NCBI GenBank assembly: GCA_946902875.1
Contig: OX336342.1
Location: forward strand, 14,315,523-14,379,522
Direction of reading: 5' to 3'
Origin: Nematopogon swammerdamellus
Lineage: Eukaryota; Arthropoda; Insecta; Lepidoptera; Adelidae
Length of the DNA: 64,000 nt
Part shown: piece after piece, positions 47,425-57,545 of the stretch
Layout: every line of letters starts with the position of its first letter
Position numbering within the stretch: the first letter of the stretch is position 1
Notes under the pieces: model-generated
Databases searched by the model: none
Seen by the model: only the letters and a program-made list of their open reading frames with translations
What the model was told of the DNA's origin: nothing
Position numbers and translations under genes: made by a program

Positions 47425-47900
47425 CCCGGCGCCCCGCGGCGTATCGGTCGAGGATTACCTCCCGGCGCCCCGCGGCGCACGGTCGAGCGATCGCACCACC
47501 ACCTCCCGGCGCCCCGTGGCGTTACGGTCGAGGATTACCTCCCTACGCCACGTGGCGTGTCGGTCGAGGAAGGACACCACCTCCCTGCGCCCTAGCGTAA
47601 CGGTCGAGGAAGAAGAAGTGAAGCACACCTGCGGTCGACCCATCGCACCACCCGTGACGACCGCCGCGAGTGATTTCTCCGCGCCGCACGCCCGTCTGCG
47701 CCGGCCGCGAGAGAGAGAGACCGTCGCCGCGTCGCCGAGTGAGCGAGACGGTCGCAGTACCGCCCGAGGAGACGTGAAGCACACCAGCGGTTGACCCATC
47801 GCACCACCCGCGAACGACCACCGCGAGTGACGCTGCCGAGCCGCGCGCCCGTCTGCGTCGGTCGTGCAGGAGCGAGACGGTCACCGAGTCGTGGAAGCAA
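47425..47900 (+). repeat. GC-rich tandem repeats in solo LTR leader
   Basis: Five units beginning ACCTCCCGGCGCCCCG or variants lie at about 47423-47600. After them, two copies of about 156 bp begin GTGAAGCACACC at 47618 and 47774. Several long open frames on both strands result from base composition and are not taken as genes. Confidence 0.7.
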
Positions 47901-48011
47901 GAAAGAAGGTTTCCTGTCGCCGGCCCTTGCAAACGCTCCGTGAAGACTGGCAGCTCAAGTGAACGGGTGAAAATATACAGTCCACACCTGAGCTACGTGC
48001 CCAACACATTG

Positions 48012-48448
48012 TTTGACAATAATTTTGCCCTATCATTTTAAACTGTTCAATGCTAACTTAATAATAACTTCAGCAACTTTACTATGGATATATTCAATGT
48101 AAACAGATAGGTACTAGTTGATTACAGCAACAGTGTAGGCGGCTGTATCCGAACGGTTTTCCCAAAGCGGCATAACAAAGTTATTGTTTCACTCGTCAAA
48201 GTCACAACAGGGTTGTTATGTATTTCTCGAGGCCGGGTTCGGAAATAGCTCCTCTATTAAAGCGAACTCGCCGACAGCAGCAGAGGATTATAAATAGAGC
48301 TGGCTGCTGTGCCCTGTGGCGGGGCGCCCCGCCGCCGCGGTGCCGCCGCTCGCGGTAAAGGAATTGGTTGAATTTTTCACTTCCGACCCCACTGCTCGGC
48401 TCTTAAGAATAATGACGAGATGATATAGGTATAATAAAAAATACCAAG
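48012..48448. other. Non-coding DNA
   Basis: No gene seen. It includes a GC-rich patch near 48305-48355. Confidence 0.4.
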
Positions 48449-49338
48449 GTTGTCCCAGAAGTACCCGACCTGATGTATAGATAGCAGTTGTTTGAAAAAA
48501 CTTATTGCGTTCGAAAATACAAATTAAATTATATACGTACATTTGAAAAAAGAACGCGCTACGTACTTTTGTTTTTGTCAGCCATCAATAGTGAACGCTC
48601 TCAGTGAAGTTTTCAACTTGGATAAAATTGGTCACCGTTATGTGATACAATACTTTCATCTGAGAGGTGACTCCAACGAATTATCAAAGCTGAGCTTGGA
48701 TGCAACTCTGGGGGAGTCTGCTAAATCGTTTACGACAGTAAAATATTTGACAACAGGTGACACAGTTGAAACGAGGTCGTACGAGCTGCCAAGAACAACA
48801 TCGCAGATCGCAGTGGACGACTAAATGAAGTAACCACGCCAGAAATGATCAAATTCAGAAATGAAGAAAATCCAAAAAGTAGTATTGGATGACCGTCGCG
48901 TCGTCGGCTGAAATTGCGCGATCTAGCAAACATGGTAGGTATTTAAAAAATCGCGTATTGATTGAAAATTTGGGTATGAGAAAGCCGTGCGCAAAATGAG
49001 GGCCCCGTTTACTCACAATGGAACAAAAACAGTGCCGTGAAGATGTTTCGGTCGAGTGTTTGGCGATGTTTCACAATAATACAGCCGACTTTTTCTGCCG
49101 ATTCGTAACAATGGACACGACATGGGTCCATCATTTCACGAGTAAAACGAAAGAACAGTCAAAAGAGAACAGTCAAACCGGCTCCAAAGAAGGGACAGTT
49201 CCATCTGCTGACAAGGTCATGGCGTCAGTTTTTTGGGATGCGCGTGGTATAATTTTCATTGATTATCTTCAAAAACGCAAAACAATCAACGGCGAGTATT
49301 ATGCGAACTTATTGCAGTGTTTGAATGATGAAATCTAG
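48449..49338 (+). pseudogene. Decayed mariner transposon
   Basis: TTGTCCCAGAAGTACCCGAC at about 48450 is a candidate 5' terminal repeat. The first transposase part reads VIQYFHLRGDSNELSKLSLD and ESAKSFTTVKYL (48640-48760), corresponding to the N-terminal helix-turn-helix region. After frameshifts, 49070-49338 gives FCRFVTMDTTWVHHFTSKTK, TVPSADKVMASVFWDARGII and FIDYLQKRKTINGEYYANLL, the first catalytic D block region of mariner (DE-T-W altered to DTTW). A stop at 49336 follows LNDEI, and the C-terminal half with the remaining catalytic acids and the 3' repeat is absent. Not functional. Confidence 0.82.
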
Positions 49339-49344
49339 AAAAAG

Positions 49345-49520
49345 CGGCCGCAGAGGGCCATATTAAGCGCCGCAGACCTACATGTAAGGGTCGCCCATAG
49401 AGAAATAACGTCTATGGGGTCGCCGAAGGCGTCCCGAGCCTAGAGGGCCAAACTAAGCGCTGAAGGCGCCCCGAGCCAGCTAGACGACAAAAAGAGGAGC
49501 GAAGCTAGCTATAAATGATC
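49345..49520. repeat. Unassigned GC-rich repeat next to mariner
   Basis: Two related blocks with AGAGGGCCA(T/A)A(T/C)TAAGCGC and GGCGTCCCGAGCC / GGCGCCCCGAGCC lie about 70-100 bp apart. They replace the missing mariner end. Confidence 0.4.
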
Positions 49521-49862
49521 CACTGTACCCTCGGACTAAACATGTAGGTATCTAATTGAATGAGTGCTAATTAGATAATCTAATTGTCTGCGGCATGTAA
49601 TGAATTCATAACAAGCATCCGATTCGGTTCGTTCCGCACTGACCTTGTAGTCTATAGTAGCTGCTGATAGCGGATGATATTACTTAAGGAAGTGGGAATT
49701 TCTTCTATTTACCATAGTAATAAGTTGTATTATTAGCTTAAAATTACCTACTTATAACTTGACCTAACTGAAAAATAAACATTTAATTGATGTGCAAATT
49801 GGTCGCAGTAACAGAGGTGCCTATTTTGGTTTGGCCCGATACCACAGAACGAAGCCTTTTTT

Positions 49863-50055
49863 GTCAGCCTCGGTAGCTCAGTGGTGCGGTCGGTCGACTG
49901 TTATAAAGCAACCCTGGGCGCGGTCAGTAATTGGGTAGGTGGCCGCTCGACCGTTGGAGGTTGACCGTGGTTGGTCCCTTCCCTTCTTACCTTACTAGGT
50001 GGTAGAGTTTATCCCGGCCGGGTTTGTACCACCATACTGAGCGAAACGTCAATCT
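49863..50055 (+). mobile_element. tRNA/5S-headed SINE, 5' part
   Basis: Begins GTCAGCCTCGGTAGCTCAGT (A-box-like TAGCTCAGTGG) and continues through a 5S-like AAGCAACCCTGGGCGCGGTC. It is cut after AACGTCAATC, where a T-rich stretch begins. Confidence 0.75.
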
Positions 50056-50067
50056 TTTTTTATTTTT

Positions 50068-50289
50068 TTTTATGGAAACTGACACGGTTGTCTACATCAC
50101 CTACAACATCCGTGATGTCAGCCCATAACACCGGATGAACTTGGTGCCACGTCAGCGCTTCTCTTCGGTCGTGCCGGCTACACTGAATTGGAGGGAAAAC
50201 ACAAACTATTTACATAGCCGTTTAGACCGACCTTTCATTCAGTGTGGTGGTACCAACCTGGGCGGGTTAAACCCTACCACCTAGTAATC
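50068..50289 (-). mobile_element. SINE, 3' part, opposite orientation
   Basis: A T-run then ATGGAAACTGACACGGTTGT, running to ACCACCTAGTAAT: the reverse of the 3' two-thirds of the SINE. It abuts the plus-oriented copy head to tail, so two insertions or an inversion happened here. Confidence 0.75.
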
Positions 50290-50291
50290 TA

Positions 50292-50341
50292 GACTAAGGG
50301 ATAAGACTCCCTTCTTATGAAGGGAGTCTTATCCCTTAGTC
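50292..50341. repeat. Perfect hairpin with 23-bp arms
   Basis: Arms 50292-50314 (GACTAAGGGATAAGACTCCC...) and 50319-50341 are exact inverted copies with the 4-nt loop TTAT. The arm shares GACTAAGGGATAAG with repeat family A. Confidence 0.85.
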
Positions 50342-50575
50342 GCCTTTTACGACATACACGACATACACAGTCAAAACAGCTATGTAAATAGTTCGTGTTT
50401 TCCGTCCATTGTATTCCGTCCATCCGTAGCTGACCTGAAATGAAGGGAAACACTGACATGGCACCAAGTTCACCCGGTGTTTTGGGCTGATATCACAGAT
50501 GTTGTAGGTGATGTTTTCGTATATGATTGTTATTGCGTATTAGATAACGATAACACATTGGTCCGTGAACTGTAG

Positions 50576-50697
50576 ATCTCATCTCATCTCATATCATCTC
50601 ACTTCTCATCTCATCTCATCTCACTTCTCATCTCATCTCATCTCACTTCTCATCTCATCTCATCTCATCTCACTTCTCACTTCTCACCTCAGTAATA
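50576..50697 (+). repeat. CATCT/CACTT microsatellite
   Basis: Runs of CTCAT pentamers broken by CACTTCTCAT. It is followed by an AAAC/TTTG fold-back at about 50712-50740. Confidence 0.85.
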
Positions 50698-50749
50698 TCA
50701 TAAATGCGAAACAAACAAACAAACATATTGTTTGTTTGTTCCTCTTTCA

Positions 50750-51040
50750 CGCCTGAACGGCTGGATGGATTTTGACGAAACTTCGTACAGGGGTAGTGTA
50801 TATCTCGGAGTAACATAATTTTTGAAAAAAGTGGTCAGGTTCGAGTCGAGCTCGCGTAAAGAGGGTTCCGTACCATCCCGTTTTCTTTGAGAACTGGAAG
50901 GCTAAGGATTTTCGTTTAGGTTTTCCTGTAAATTAAGTGTATATGCCATGGTAGCATAATTTAAAAATAAGTGGTCAAGTTCGAGTCGAGCTCGCGTAAA
51001 GAGGGTACAATACAATATATACAATGCAATACAATACAAT
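50750..51040. repeat. Interspersed repeat with internal direct repeat
   Basis: CACGCCTGAACGGCTGGATG is a common moth repeat motif. GAGTCGAGCTCGCGTAAAGA occurs at about 50854 and again at about 50984. Confidence 0.5.
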
Positions 51041-51088
51041 ACTAAAAGATGAGCCATTTAATAATAATTTTATGTATTTTATATGTAG

Positions 51089-51330
51089 AACCTCAAGCGC
51101 GGCAAACACTAATTCCGGTGGAAATGCTCGGAGCTTTCAAGAACAGGCTTGACTCGATGCTGAGCGAGGAAGCCGTCGTCGTCGGCGCGGCGGCGGCGCC
51201 GCCGGCGCGGCGGAGCGTAGTCTCGCAAGCTAAAATAAAAGAAAGTTTCGTCATCTACCGCGGAAACGGCGCAAGCGTTCTAGGAACCATTCCTTGTAAT
51301 ATTTCTGAGGATTATTATAATTTCGTATAG
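51089..51330 (+). CDS. Putative terminal coding exon, unknown protein
   Basis: The acceptor TTATATGTAG is followed by a frame that needs one base from an upstream exon and runs 80 codons to TAG: PQARQTLIPVEMLGAFKNRL, DSMLSEEAVVVGAAAAPPAR, RSVVSQAKIKESFVIYRGNG, ASVLGTIPCNISEDYYNFV. Composition is gene-like and GC-rich within AT-rich repeats. No known domain. The required phase equals that left by exon 2 of the BTB gene (5351), so it could be a remote alternative end of that gene; it could equally be the last exon of another gene or a chance frame. The distance (46 kb) and the intervening transposons are unremarkable for insect introns. No poly(A) signal is assigned. Confidence 0.4.
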
Positions 51331-52261
51331 GAATTTAGTCTTTATGTTTATTTTCTATAATTTGATTTATTCTCGAGTGTTATGCCTAAAGTACTAATTT
51401 TGGTGCATGCAGTGGCAACGTTATGAATAAAACATCCTTTATCCAAGTTACGTCAAAAAATTAACAAAAAAAAAAATCATGGCATCGTTACAATTCGTTC
51501 ATCAAACAAAATCATGAAAATTGCAGTTTTGATGTAAATGAGAATGGCTCACCGCACAGTGAACTCAATCTAGCCAAGTAGTCCCATAGGGCGAGTTCCG
51601 CGTACGGCTATGAAAAGCTATATCGATATTGGAGCCGAGCGCGACGACAAGAGGCGACAAGGTGTGAAAGCCGATGTGCGAAAGCTTCGCAGCTCCTCAA
51701 CGCCGCACCCGACCCGCCCTGCTCTCCCGCCCTAGCGCGCCGCCCTATACTGTCACCGACTTTCTACGCCTACGCGAAATCAAAGGAAGCCGACGAGAAC
51801 TTTACACACTCGATCTGCACATTCGATTAATGGAAAGCCATCCTACGTAATACTTATATGTCTCTTTGATAATATCGAGCTGTAAAGCTCAAATCAACTG
51901 TATTACCAACATACATACAGGTTTTATTTTAGTTCCCTAAGGGCCTGTACAAGGTATGGTGCAATATTACAATATAAGTGAGTGACGTATCCTATTAATG
52001 ATCAAAAACTTGTTTTAACTATAAACGTTTATTATCATATCTATATAGGTAAATAAGATCTTGCTTCTTACCAAATTTCGAGATTCTAGGTCAAATACCC
52101 TATAGGTTTGGATTTGATTTGTTGTAGCAAAATATGTGACTTAAATTGCTGTATCTAGTGATTGCGTTGACTTAGAAGCTTTTTACACGTCCAAAAGACC
52201 GTAGACCTTAGTATTTGATATTAATTTCAACTTGGTACCTCTACTGGTTCCTGAGAAAAAA
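51331..52261. other. Non-coding DNA
   Basis: Contains AATAAA at 51427 (possible signal for the exon above) and a GC-rich patch at about 51600-51760. No gene recognised. Confidence 0.4.
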
Positions 52262-52362
52262 GGTCTTGACAGACAGACAGACAGACAGACAGACGGACAA
52301 CAAAGTGATCCTATACGGGTTCAGTTTTTTCCTCCTACGGAGGTACGGAACCCTAAAAATAC
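52262..52362 (+). repeat. Interspersed repeat family B, 3' end
   Basis: A GACA microsatellite (about 52267-52292), then GGACAACAAAGTGATCCTAT, then a stem from GGGTTCAGTTTTTTCC pairing with GGTACGGAACCCTAAAAA. The wording matches 63086-63166. Confidence 0.7.
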
Positions 52363-52453
52363 AAAAATCGAGCATTCCCCCAGAGATAAGGGGAGACTTA
52401 TCTCCGAAACGACTGTGTCTAAACCTTGGAAAAAAAAATACCGAATATAATTT

Positions 52454-52843
52454 GTCAGCCTCGATAGCTCAATGGTGCAGATAGTCAACTGTCGCTATTG
52501 AATGTTAAGCAACGCTGGGTGCGGTCAGCACTTGGATGGGTGACCGCTGACCGTTGGAGGCTGACCGAGGTTCGGATTCCTCGTAAAACTGTAGGTCCCT
52601 TCCCTCCTAATCTTACTTGGTGGTAGGGTTTAACCCGCCCGGGTTGGTACCACCGCACTGAATGAAACGTCGGTCTAAACGGCTATGTAAATAGTTTGTG
52701 TTTTCCGACCAGTTCAGTGTAGCCGGCACGATCAAAGGGGGAAGCACTGACATGGCACCTAGTTCACCCGGTGTTATGGGCTGACATCACGGACGTTGTA
52801 GGTGATGCAGCCAACCGTGTCAGTTTCCATAAAAAAAAAAAAA
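52454..52843 (+). mobile_element. SINE with tRNA-like boxes and 5S-rRNA-like segment (full copy)
   Basis: Starts GTCAGCCTCGATAGCTCAAT. An A-box-like TAGCTCAATGG lies at 52465-52475 and a B-box-like GGTTCGGATTCC at 52569-52580. Between them 52504-52547 (GTTAAGCAACGCTGGG... ACTTGGATGGGTGACCGC) closely matches the middle of animal 5S rRNA, differing from the silkworm-type sequence as I remember it at about 6 of 44 positions. A roughly 250-bp body follows and a poly(A) tail ends at 52831-52843. Other copies lie at 49863, 50068, 59617, 60291 and 21317. Confidence 0.82.
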
Positions 52844-52849
52844 TATATA

Positions 52850-53042
52850 GGGCCTCTCTTATAGTTTACAGGAAAATCTAAACGAAAATCCTAAGTTTAA
52901 AGTTCTCACGGAAAACAGAATGGCACGGATCTCTCTCCAGTCCCACCTTTCGCCTTCCCACCCTATCCAGTCTCAGGTTTCCGTATGGATGCGAAACCCT
53001 AAAATCAGTTTTTTCCTCTTTTGAGGTACGGAACCCTAAAAA
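52850..53042. repeat. Two interspersed repeat fragments
   Basis: 52850-53003 matches the inverse of 35258-35470 (marker GAAAACAGAATGGCACGG). 53006-53042 is a family B 3' end (CCTCTTTTGAGGTACGGAAC). Confidence 0.6.
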
Positions 53043-53219
53043 TGTAGTCTGGTTACGCGCGGGCGACGCAGCCCACTGTCCAACCTGTGCGTCTAGCCTA
53101 CTGTCGACCTACCCACTTACTTACTTTGGAATAAAATAATCAATACAGAATAGTAGAGCTAACGTCGACCGACCCCTCAATTACATAAGGCGAATCAGCC
53201 ACTCGGCTTAAAAATGAGA

Positions 53220-53600
53220 AGGTAGGTAGTATTTTATCCTCGGCGATATCGCGCGGAGGGCTAGCGGCTGGAGGCACGGCAGTGGCGGCGGAGGCGACGG
53301 ATCTCCCGCCCGCTACCGGGCGGGGTGGGGCGGGGAGGCGCGCGGGCGAGGGCCGGGGACGCGGTGGGCGCCTCTCCCTCCCGGCTCCGTCTCCCGCTCG
53401 GGCAGTCCTCTCGCAGACGCCGCGCGGCTCGTACGCGCGCCCTCGCTTCCCCTCCTTCAGGCAGTACCTGCTCAGTCGGCCGTTAACTTCAAACAGTGCG
53501 CGAGTGTAAGTGGAAATGTAAGGCTCTATATCTCTCGAGCCGCCGCCGCCGCCGCCCCGCCGCGTCCGCTCCCCGCCTCAGCCCGCACCGCATCGCCACC
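53220..53600 (+). other. CpG-rich island, possible promoter or 5' exon
   Basis: A sharp GC rise in AT-rich DNA. CTCAGTCGG at about 53471 is initiator-like, and GTGTAAGTGG at about 53503 contains a donor-like GTAAGT. The 75-codon open frame at 53282 is Gly/Arg/Pro-rich and looks compositional. No domain. Confidence 0.35.
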
Positions 53601-54749
53601 TGTTGGGTTTGTTATATCATAAAATTATCCCACATACTCATTTGCAAGGCCATTCGCATTTACTAACTTGCACGTGCAATGACTCCTTATTGGATTCCAT
53701 CATCTAATACTACGCGGATTTGACGTAGGTATCGTTCTGTATTATTTGCGATTAATATTCCAGAATGTTTGGATTAGGTATTCAAAATGATATTATCATG
53801 TGATGCCTTTTGAAAGTCACCCCGCGTTCGAGAACTCGTCAAATTTGCATGCAGCTTTCGTCCTTCGAACTTTCGCTGTAGTGGCACATATTATGTTAGT
53901 ATCTATGTTCTACCGGGTGAGCGTCATAGCTTGTGCCTCTATGTACATATATATACACCTATATGCTTGGGTTGGAGTATGTAAGGTTTGTGGATTGAGG
54001 AGAGTATCCGACACGGGGACGGGTTGTCGGTTGGCGGTAGAGATGTGCCCGAGCGGAAACGTCGAGTTCGACTCCAATGATTGAATTAAACGCACCACAG
54101 AGCGGCGAGCGGGATCTCACGGTTGCATTCTGAGCTTGCTAGTGATGGATGCGTAAGCGAACGAGGCTCCGCTCGATGCTAAATTCAATTACAAAACGAG
54201 TTGTAGTGAGTAAGAATGCGACTCGTCAATTACTTAGGGAATTAGGGTAGCGCGGGAAGGAAATTGGGTGCCCTGTAGAAAGAGGCAGGTTTAGTAGAAG
54301 ATTGCTGGTAACTGGTAATGGTAGGTGAGGGTCTAAGAAATTATTAGCAAAAATATTTTTTTTGCCGGAGACTTATACTTTTGGAGAAATATTTTTTTAA
54401 ATATATCGAGATATTAGTGAAATTTAAAATTTAGTACAATATTCACCGCCCCGACATAACCTGTTAGTATGGCTATTCCCTAAAGTGTTTTATATAAGCC
54501 GGAGGCGCGGAGGGAGTGCAGCCCCCGTCCGCTGTAACAAAGCGCAGGCACCCGTGTGAGCCGGAGCGGCTGAGGCTGGTCGCCAAAGGCGACCAAAAAG
54601 CCGAAGCTGCGGAGGCAGCGCCGGAGAACAGGCAATCATAAGTTTTTTTATATGTTATTTTTTGTGTAGTAAACTGATAAGTATCGAAAAATGTATAATT
54701 ATATCTCCAATGAAGGGAGGGGGGAGGAGTATTCAGGAGATACTTATTC
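53601..54749. other. Non-coding DNA
   Basis: No gene recognised. 54485-54620 is GC-rich with GCCGGAGGCGCGGAGG-like and GCGACC/GGTCGC inverted motifs. Confidence 0.4.
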
Positions 54750-54910
54750 ATGCTAAGGGGGGGGGGGCCCCCCCTTAGCATAGCACCCTATACCCCGTCT
54801 CCCCTTACTGAGTCATTTTCCGTTTTTGCCTCCCCCACTTACGCCCTTCCCTTCCGCGGGGGGGGGGGGGGGGGGGGGGGTACACCAAACAAACTACACC
54901 CCCCCCCCAA
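54750..54910. repeat. G/C homopolymer palindrome and 23-nt G run
   Basis: TGCTAAGGGGGGG (54751-54763) pairs with CCCCCCCTTAGCA (54768-54780). A G run of 23 at 54858-54880 and a C run at about 54899-54908 follow. Such runs are also hard to sequence, so length errors are possible. Confidence 0.8.
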
Positions 54911-56700
54911 CCCCCTCCTCCAATTCCCCCGCATTATTTTGATGCACATGATTTAGTGAAGCCAATTTTTCATCCTGATTAAACCTAGTTTTAAAAGTTT
55001 GAAATCGCAGTAGACCTTTCGTGCCTAAATGATTTAAAATAAACAATAAATAAAAATTATCTTATAATTTGATTACCGTTGAAAAAATTATTTTGAACTA
55101 GGGTTTGACGAAACCGATCAATGAAATATTATGAAAGCAGCCCATATATTATCATGCCCCCAACGAATTTGACAATTTTATTCATAACTAGCTGTGCACG
55201 CGGTTTGCTTGCGTTAAAGTCGGTTTAATAGCAAATCGTATTGAAGCAGTGACTTCTGATTGAAGCGCAAATATGAAGCCACCTAGGGCGAAACCTAAGG
55301 CCGAGCTGCTTTCGCGTAAACGACACCTATATTCTCTCGAAGAAACTAAGTCACGAAAGGTGAGACTGAAGACCGAGAAGCGTTCAGTTAAACGATATGC
55401 TTTCTCGAAAACGTAAGTCGTCAAACTGGTAAGTCAATGGGCGAGGCCGAAGGCCGAGCTGCGTTCACTTAAACGATACACAAACTCTCTCGAAGAAAGT
55501 AAGTCACTAAGAGCGAGACCGTAGCACAGAATATGATATAGGTACATACACCTATTCTCTTTAAGAAAGTAACCACAAAATATACATATAATATTATTGG
55601 TGGAAATATGTGAATGACATAAAAGTAAACCGATACCTAATGTCGATTATTTTCGATCATACCTACTAGCGTGCGCCTATAAGCGTGAGATGGCTTGAAG
55701 TTACGCAAATAAAATAAAAATAAAACTTGATTTAAATAATACCATACAACTCGAGCCCTTATAAGAGATACTTACTGTCTTCATTCGATTCTTGGTTGGG
55801 CACACCCACCCATGTCGGTTCTCCGTACATATAAAACCCATAAGGGTGTTTATATGTATGCATATAAAAACCCTTTTTTCGCAGTTTGTGACGGAACCCT
55901 AAAAAATTGTATAATGTTACACAAATGTCAATAATAGGTAAGCACTAAATAAAGCCAGAACATATTGGGGAAAACGTATTGGTTGAGTAGTTTCGAGTAC
56001 CTAAATTACATGAAAGCAAAGCAATTCCCAAAATATGTTGGCCCCGATAAGAGATGGCGTAATGTTACACAAATGCCAATAATACCCAAACATCATATCG
56101 GTGGAAACTTTTAAATCACAAAATCAAACCGATTCTCAAAATCCGATTACTTTCAATCATACTACTCGCTCACTATAATTATAGGTGATGTTAAAATTGT
56201 ATTACATGTATATTTTTTTTACCAACATCCTAACTTATTAAAATGTATTAAGTAAATGTATTTGGCTATACAAATTAAGAATAAGTATTATTTTAGACCG
56301 TAAGAATAGAAACTTTTTTAAGTTATTGCAAACATATATTTTTTTAGAATGACTGCTGAAATACTTATTCATTATTAATGATGATATCTGATAAATATTT
56401 AAGTGATTTGTGGGCATACCATCTGTCCATTATGGTACGGTTGCCGCGGCACCGCACCACTTCAGCTCCGTAAGCCGGTTCAGCCCTTATCGATTTCAGT
56501 TAATTGAATTGTCTTTTCAGACGTAACGCTAGGTGGGAATGGGTTTCTACTCCATCCTAAGGTATTTTATATCCCTTTCCTTGTGAATTCGAGCGAAATG
56601 TACATACAGATAATTTCATTCCTTATGGATCGAATATGAAATCTGATGTAATGGAAATTACTATATAAATAATTTATAATCCTATTACTTTAAGTGAGCT
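54911..56700. other. Non-coding DNA with degenerate repeats
   Basis: 55270-55520 has repeated blocks around GGCCGAGCTGCGTTCACTTA, ATACACAAACTCTCTCGAAG and AAGTAAGTCA, at roughly 70-90 bp spacing. A family-B-like end (GTGACGGAACCCTAAAAAAT) lies at about 55888. No gene. Confidence 0.45.
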
Positions 56701-56707
56701 AAACTTG

Positions 56708-56717
56708 TATATATATA

Positions 56718-56762
<45 letters not shown>
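56708..56762. repeat. TA microsatellite
   Basis: An almost unbroken TA run, with CTATATG-like interruptions at the edges. Confidence 0.9.
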
Positions 56763-56765
<3 letters not shown>

Positions 56766-57005
56766 TATATGGGCCCGTCTTCTATCTTGGGAGGCACTCG
56801 AGCGAGGACGGGTGGCAGACCGGCGAGTACAAATGGTGTATCGCCGACGACTCCGGAAAATGCGGAAGGATAAAGTTATATATAATTAGTTTCTCGGAAA
56901 CGGCTCTAACGATTTCGATGAAATTTTGTATATAGATAATGTTATTTTTTTCAAGTTTATCTAGATAGGTGAAGACGCCGAGCGAAGCTCGGTCGCCCAG
57001 GTATA
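56763..57005 (+). repeat. Interspersed repeat ending CGCCCAGGTAT
   Basis: TTTCTCGGAAACGGCTCTAA, CGATGAAATTTTGTATATAG and the ending GCCGAGCGAAGCTCGGTCGC with CCAGGTAT are shared wording of a common lepidopteran repeat. GCCGAGCGAAGCTCGG can fold into a terminal hairpin. Confidence 0.55.
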
Positions 57006-57099
57006 CATCTTAAAGTTCGTTATCTTAAAGGCAATTATTATGGATAGTTAAATTTGTTATCTATAAATATAAAAGATCAGCAAGATTTACTGACTGAAT

Positions 57100-57545
57100 C
57101 ATCAACGCCCAGCCCAAACCGCTGGACTGAAACTTGAGGAGAACACTCCTTTCATAATGAAGGCATAATTTAGCAAAGGAATTTTCGAAATTCCACCCAT
57201 AAAGAGTGATTTTATTGATTCTTCAATACCTTTTAATGCCGAAACATTGTAGACTTGGTTTTCACTTACAATTATTATTTATTGCTCAAATATCTAGAAA
57301 TTAATTTCAGGACATTTTGAAATTCGACCGTTAGGGGATGGCATCGGATAAAATGGTTTTCACAAATTCTTCTATAGTTCTTTGATCCGATGCCATATCG
57401 ACTTGGTTTTTCCTCACAATGATTGTACAGAGCACAATATAAATACAGGATTCAGGACTTTTCGAAATTCGACCCTTACGGTGATGACCTAGCAGGTAAA
57501 ATGTGTTTTCACAAATTCTTCAATAGCTCTTTCACTGAAAACTTT
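57100..57545. repeat. Degenerate tandem blocks with GAAATTCGACC motif
   Basis: Blocks containing TTTTCGAAATTCCACCC, TTTTGAAATTCGACCG and TTTTCGAAATTCGACCC, each followed by a TTTTCACAAATTCTTC-type stretch in the last two, at roughly 150-180 bp spacing. Confidence 0.55.

Larger units (their letters stand above)
46618..48006 (+). mobile_element. Solo LTR with intact promoter
   Basis: The 1,389-bp unit begins TGTTCAGG and ends GCCCAACA, with TGTT/AACA as inverted ends, and is flanked by a 5-bp duplication CATTG (46613-46617, 48007-48011). Inside are five 20-bp tandem repeats (46821-46920), an inverted CCAAT box (TGATTGGTCGG at about 47077), TATAAA at 47154 and initiator TCAGTT at 47180, then GC-rich tandem repeats. 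There is no second LTR or internal coding region nearby, so recombination between two LTRs probably removed the rest. A 5-bp duplication fits BEL/Pao or Copia, or some Gypsy elements. Confidence 0.8.

Noticed and set aside
47079..47932. Several 100-170 codon frames on both strands at 47 kb
   Set aside because: They overlap in all frames within GC-rich tandem repeats of a solo LTR; compositional.
52504..52547. 5S rRNA gene
   Set aside because: Only the middle of 5S is present, embedded between tRNA-like boxes of a SINE with a poly(A) tail.
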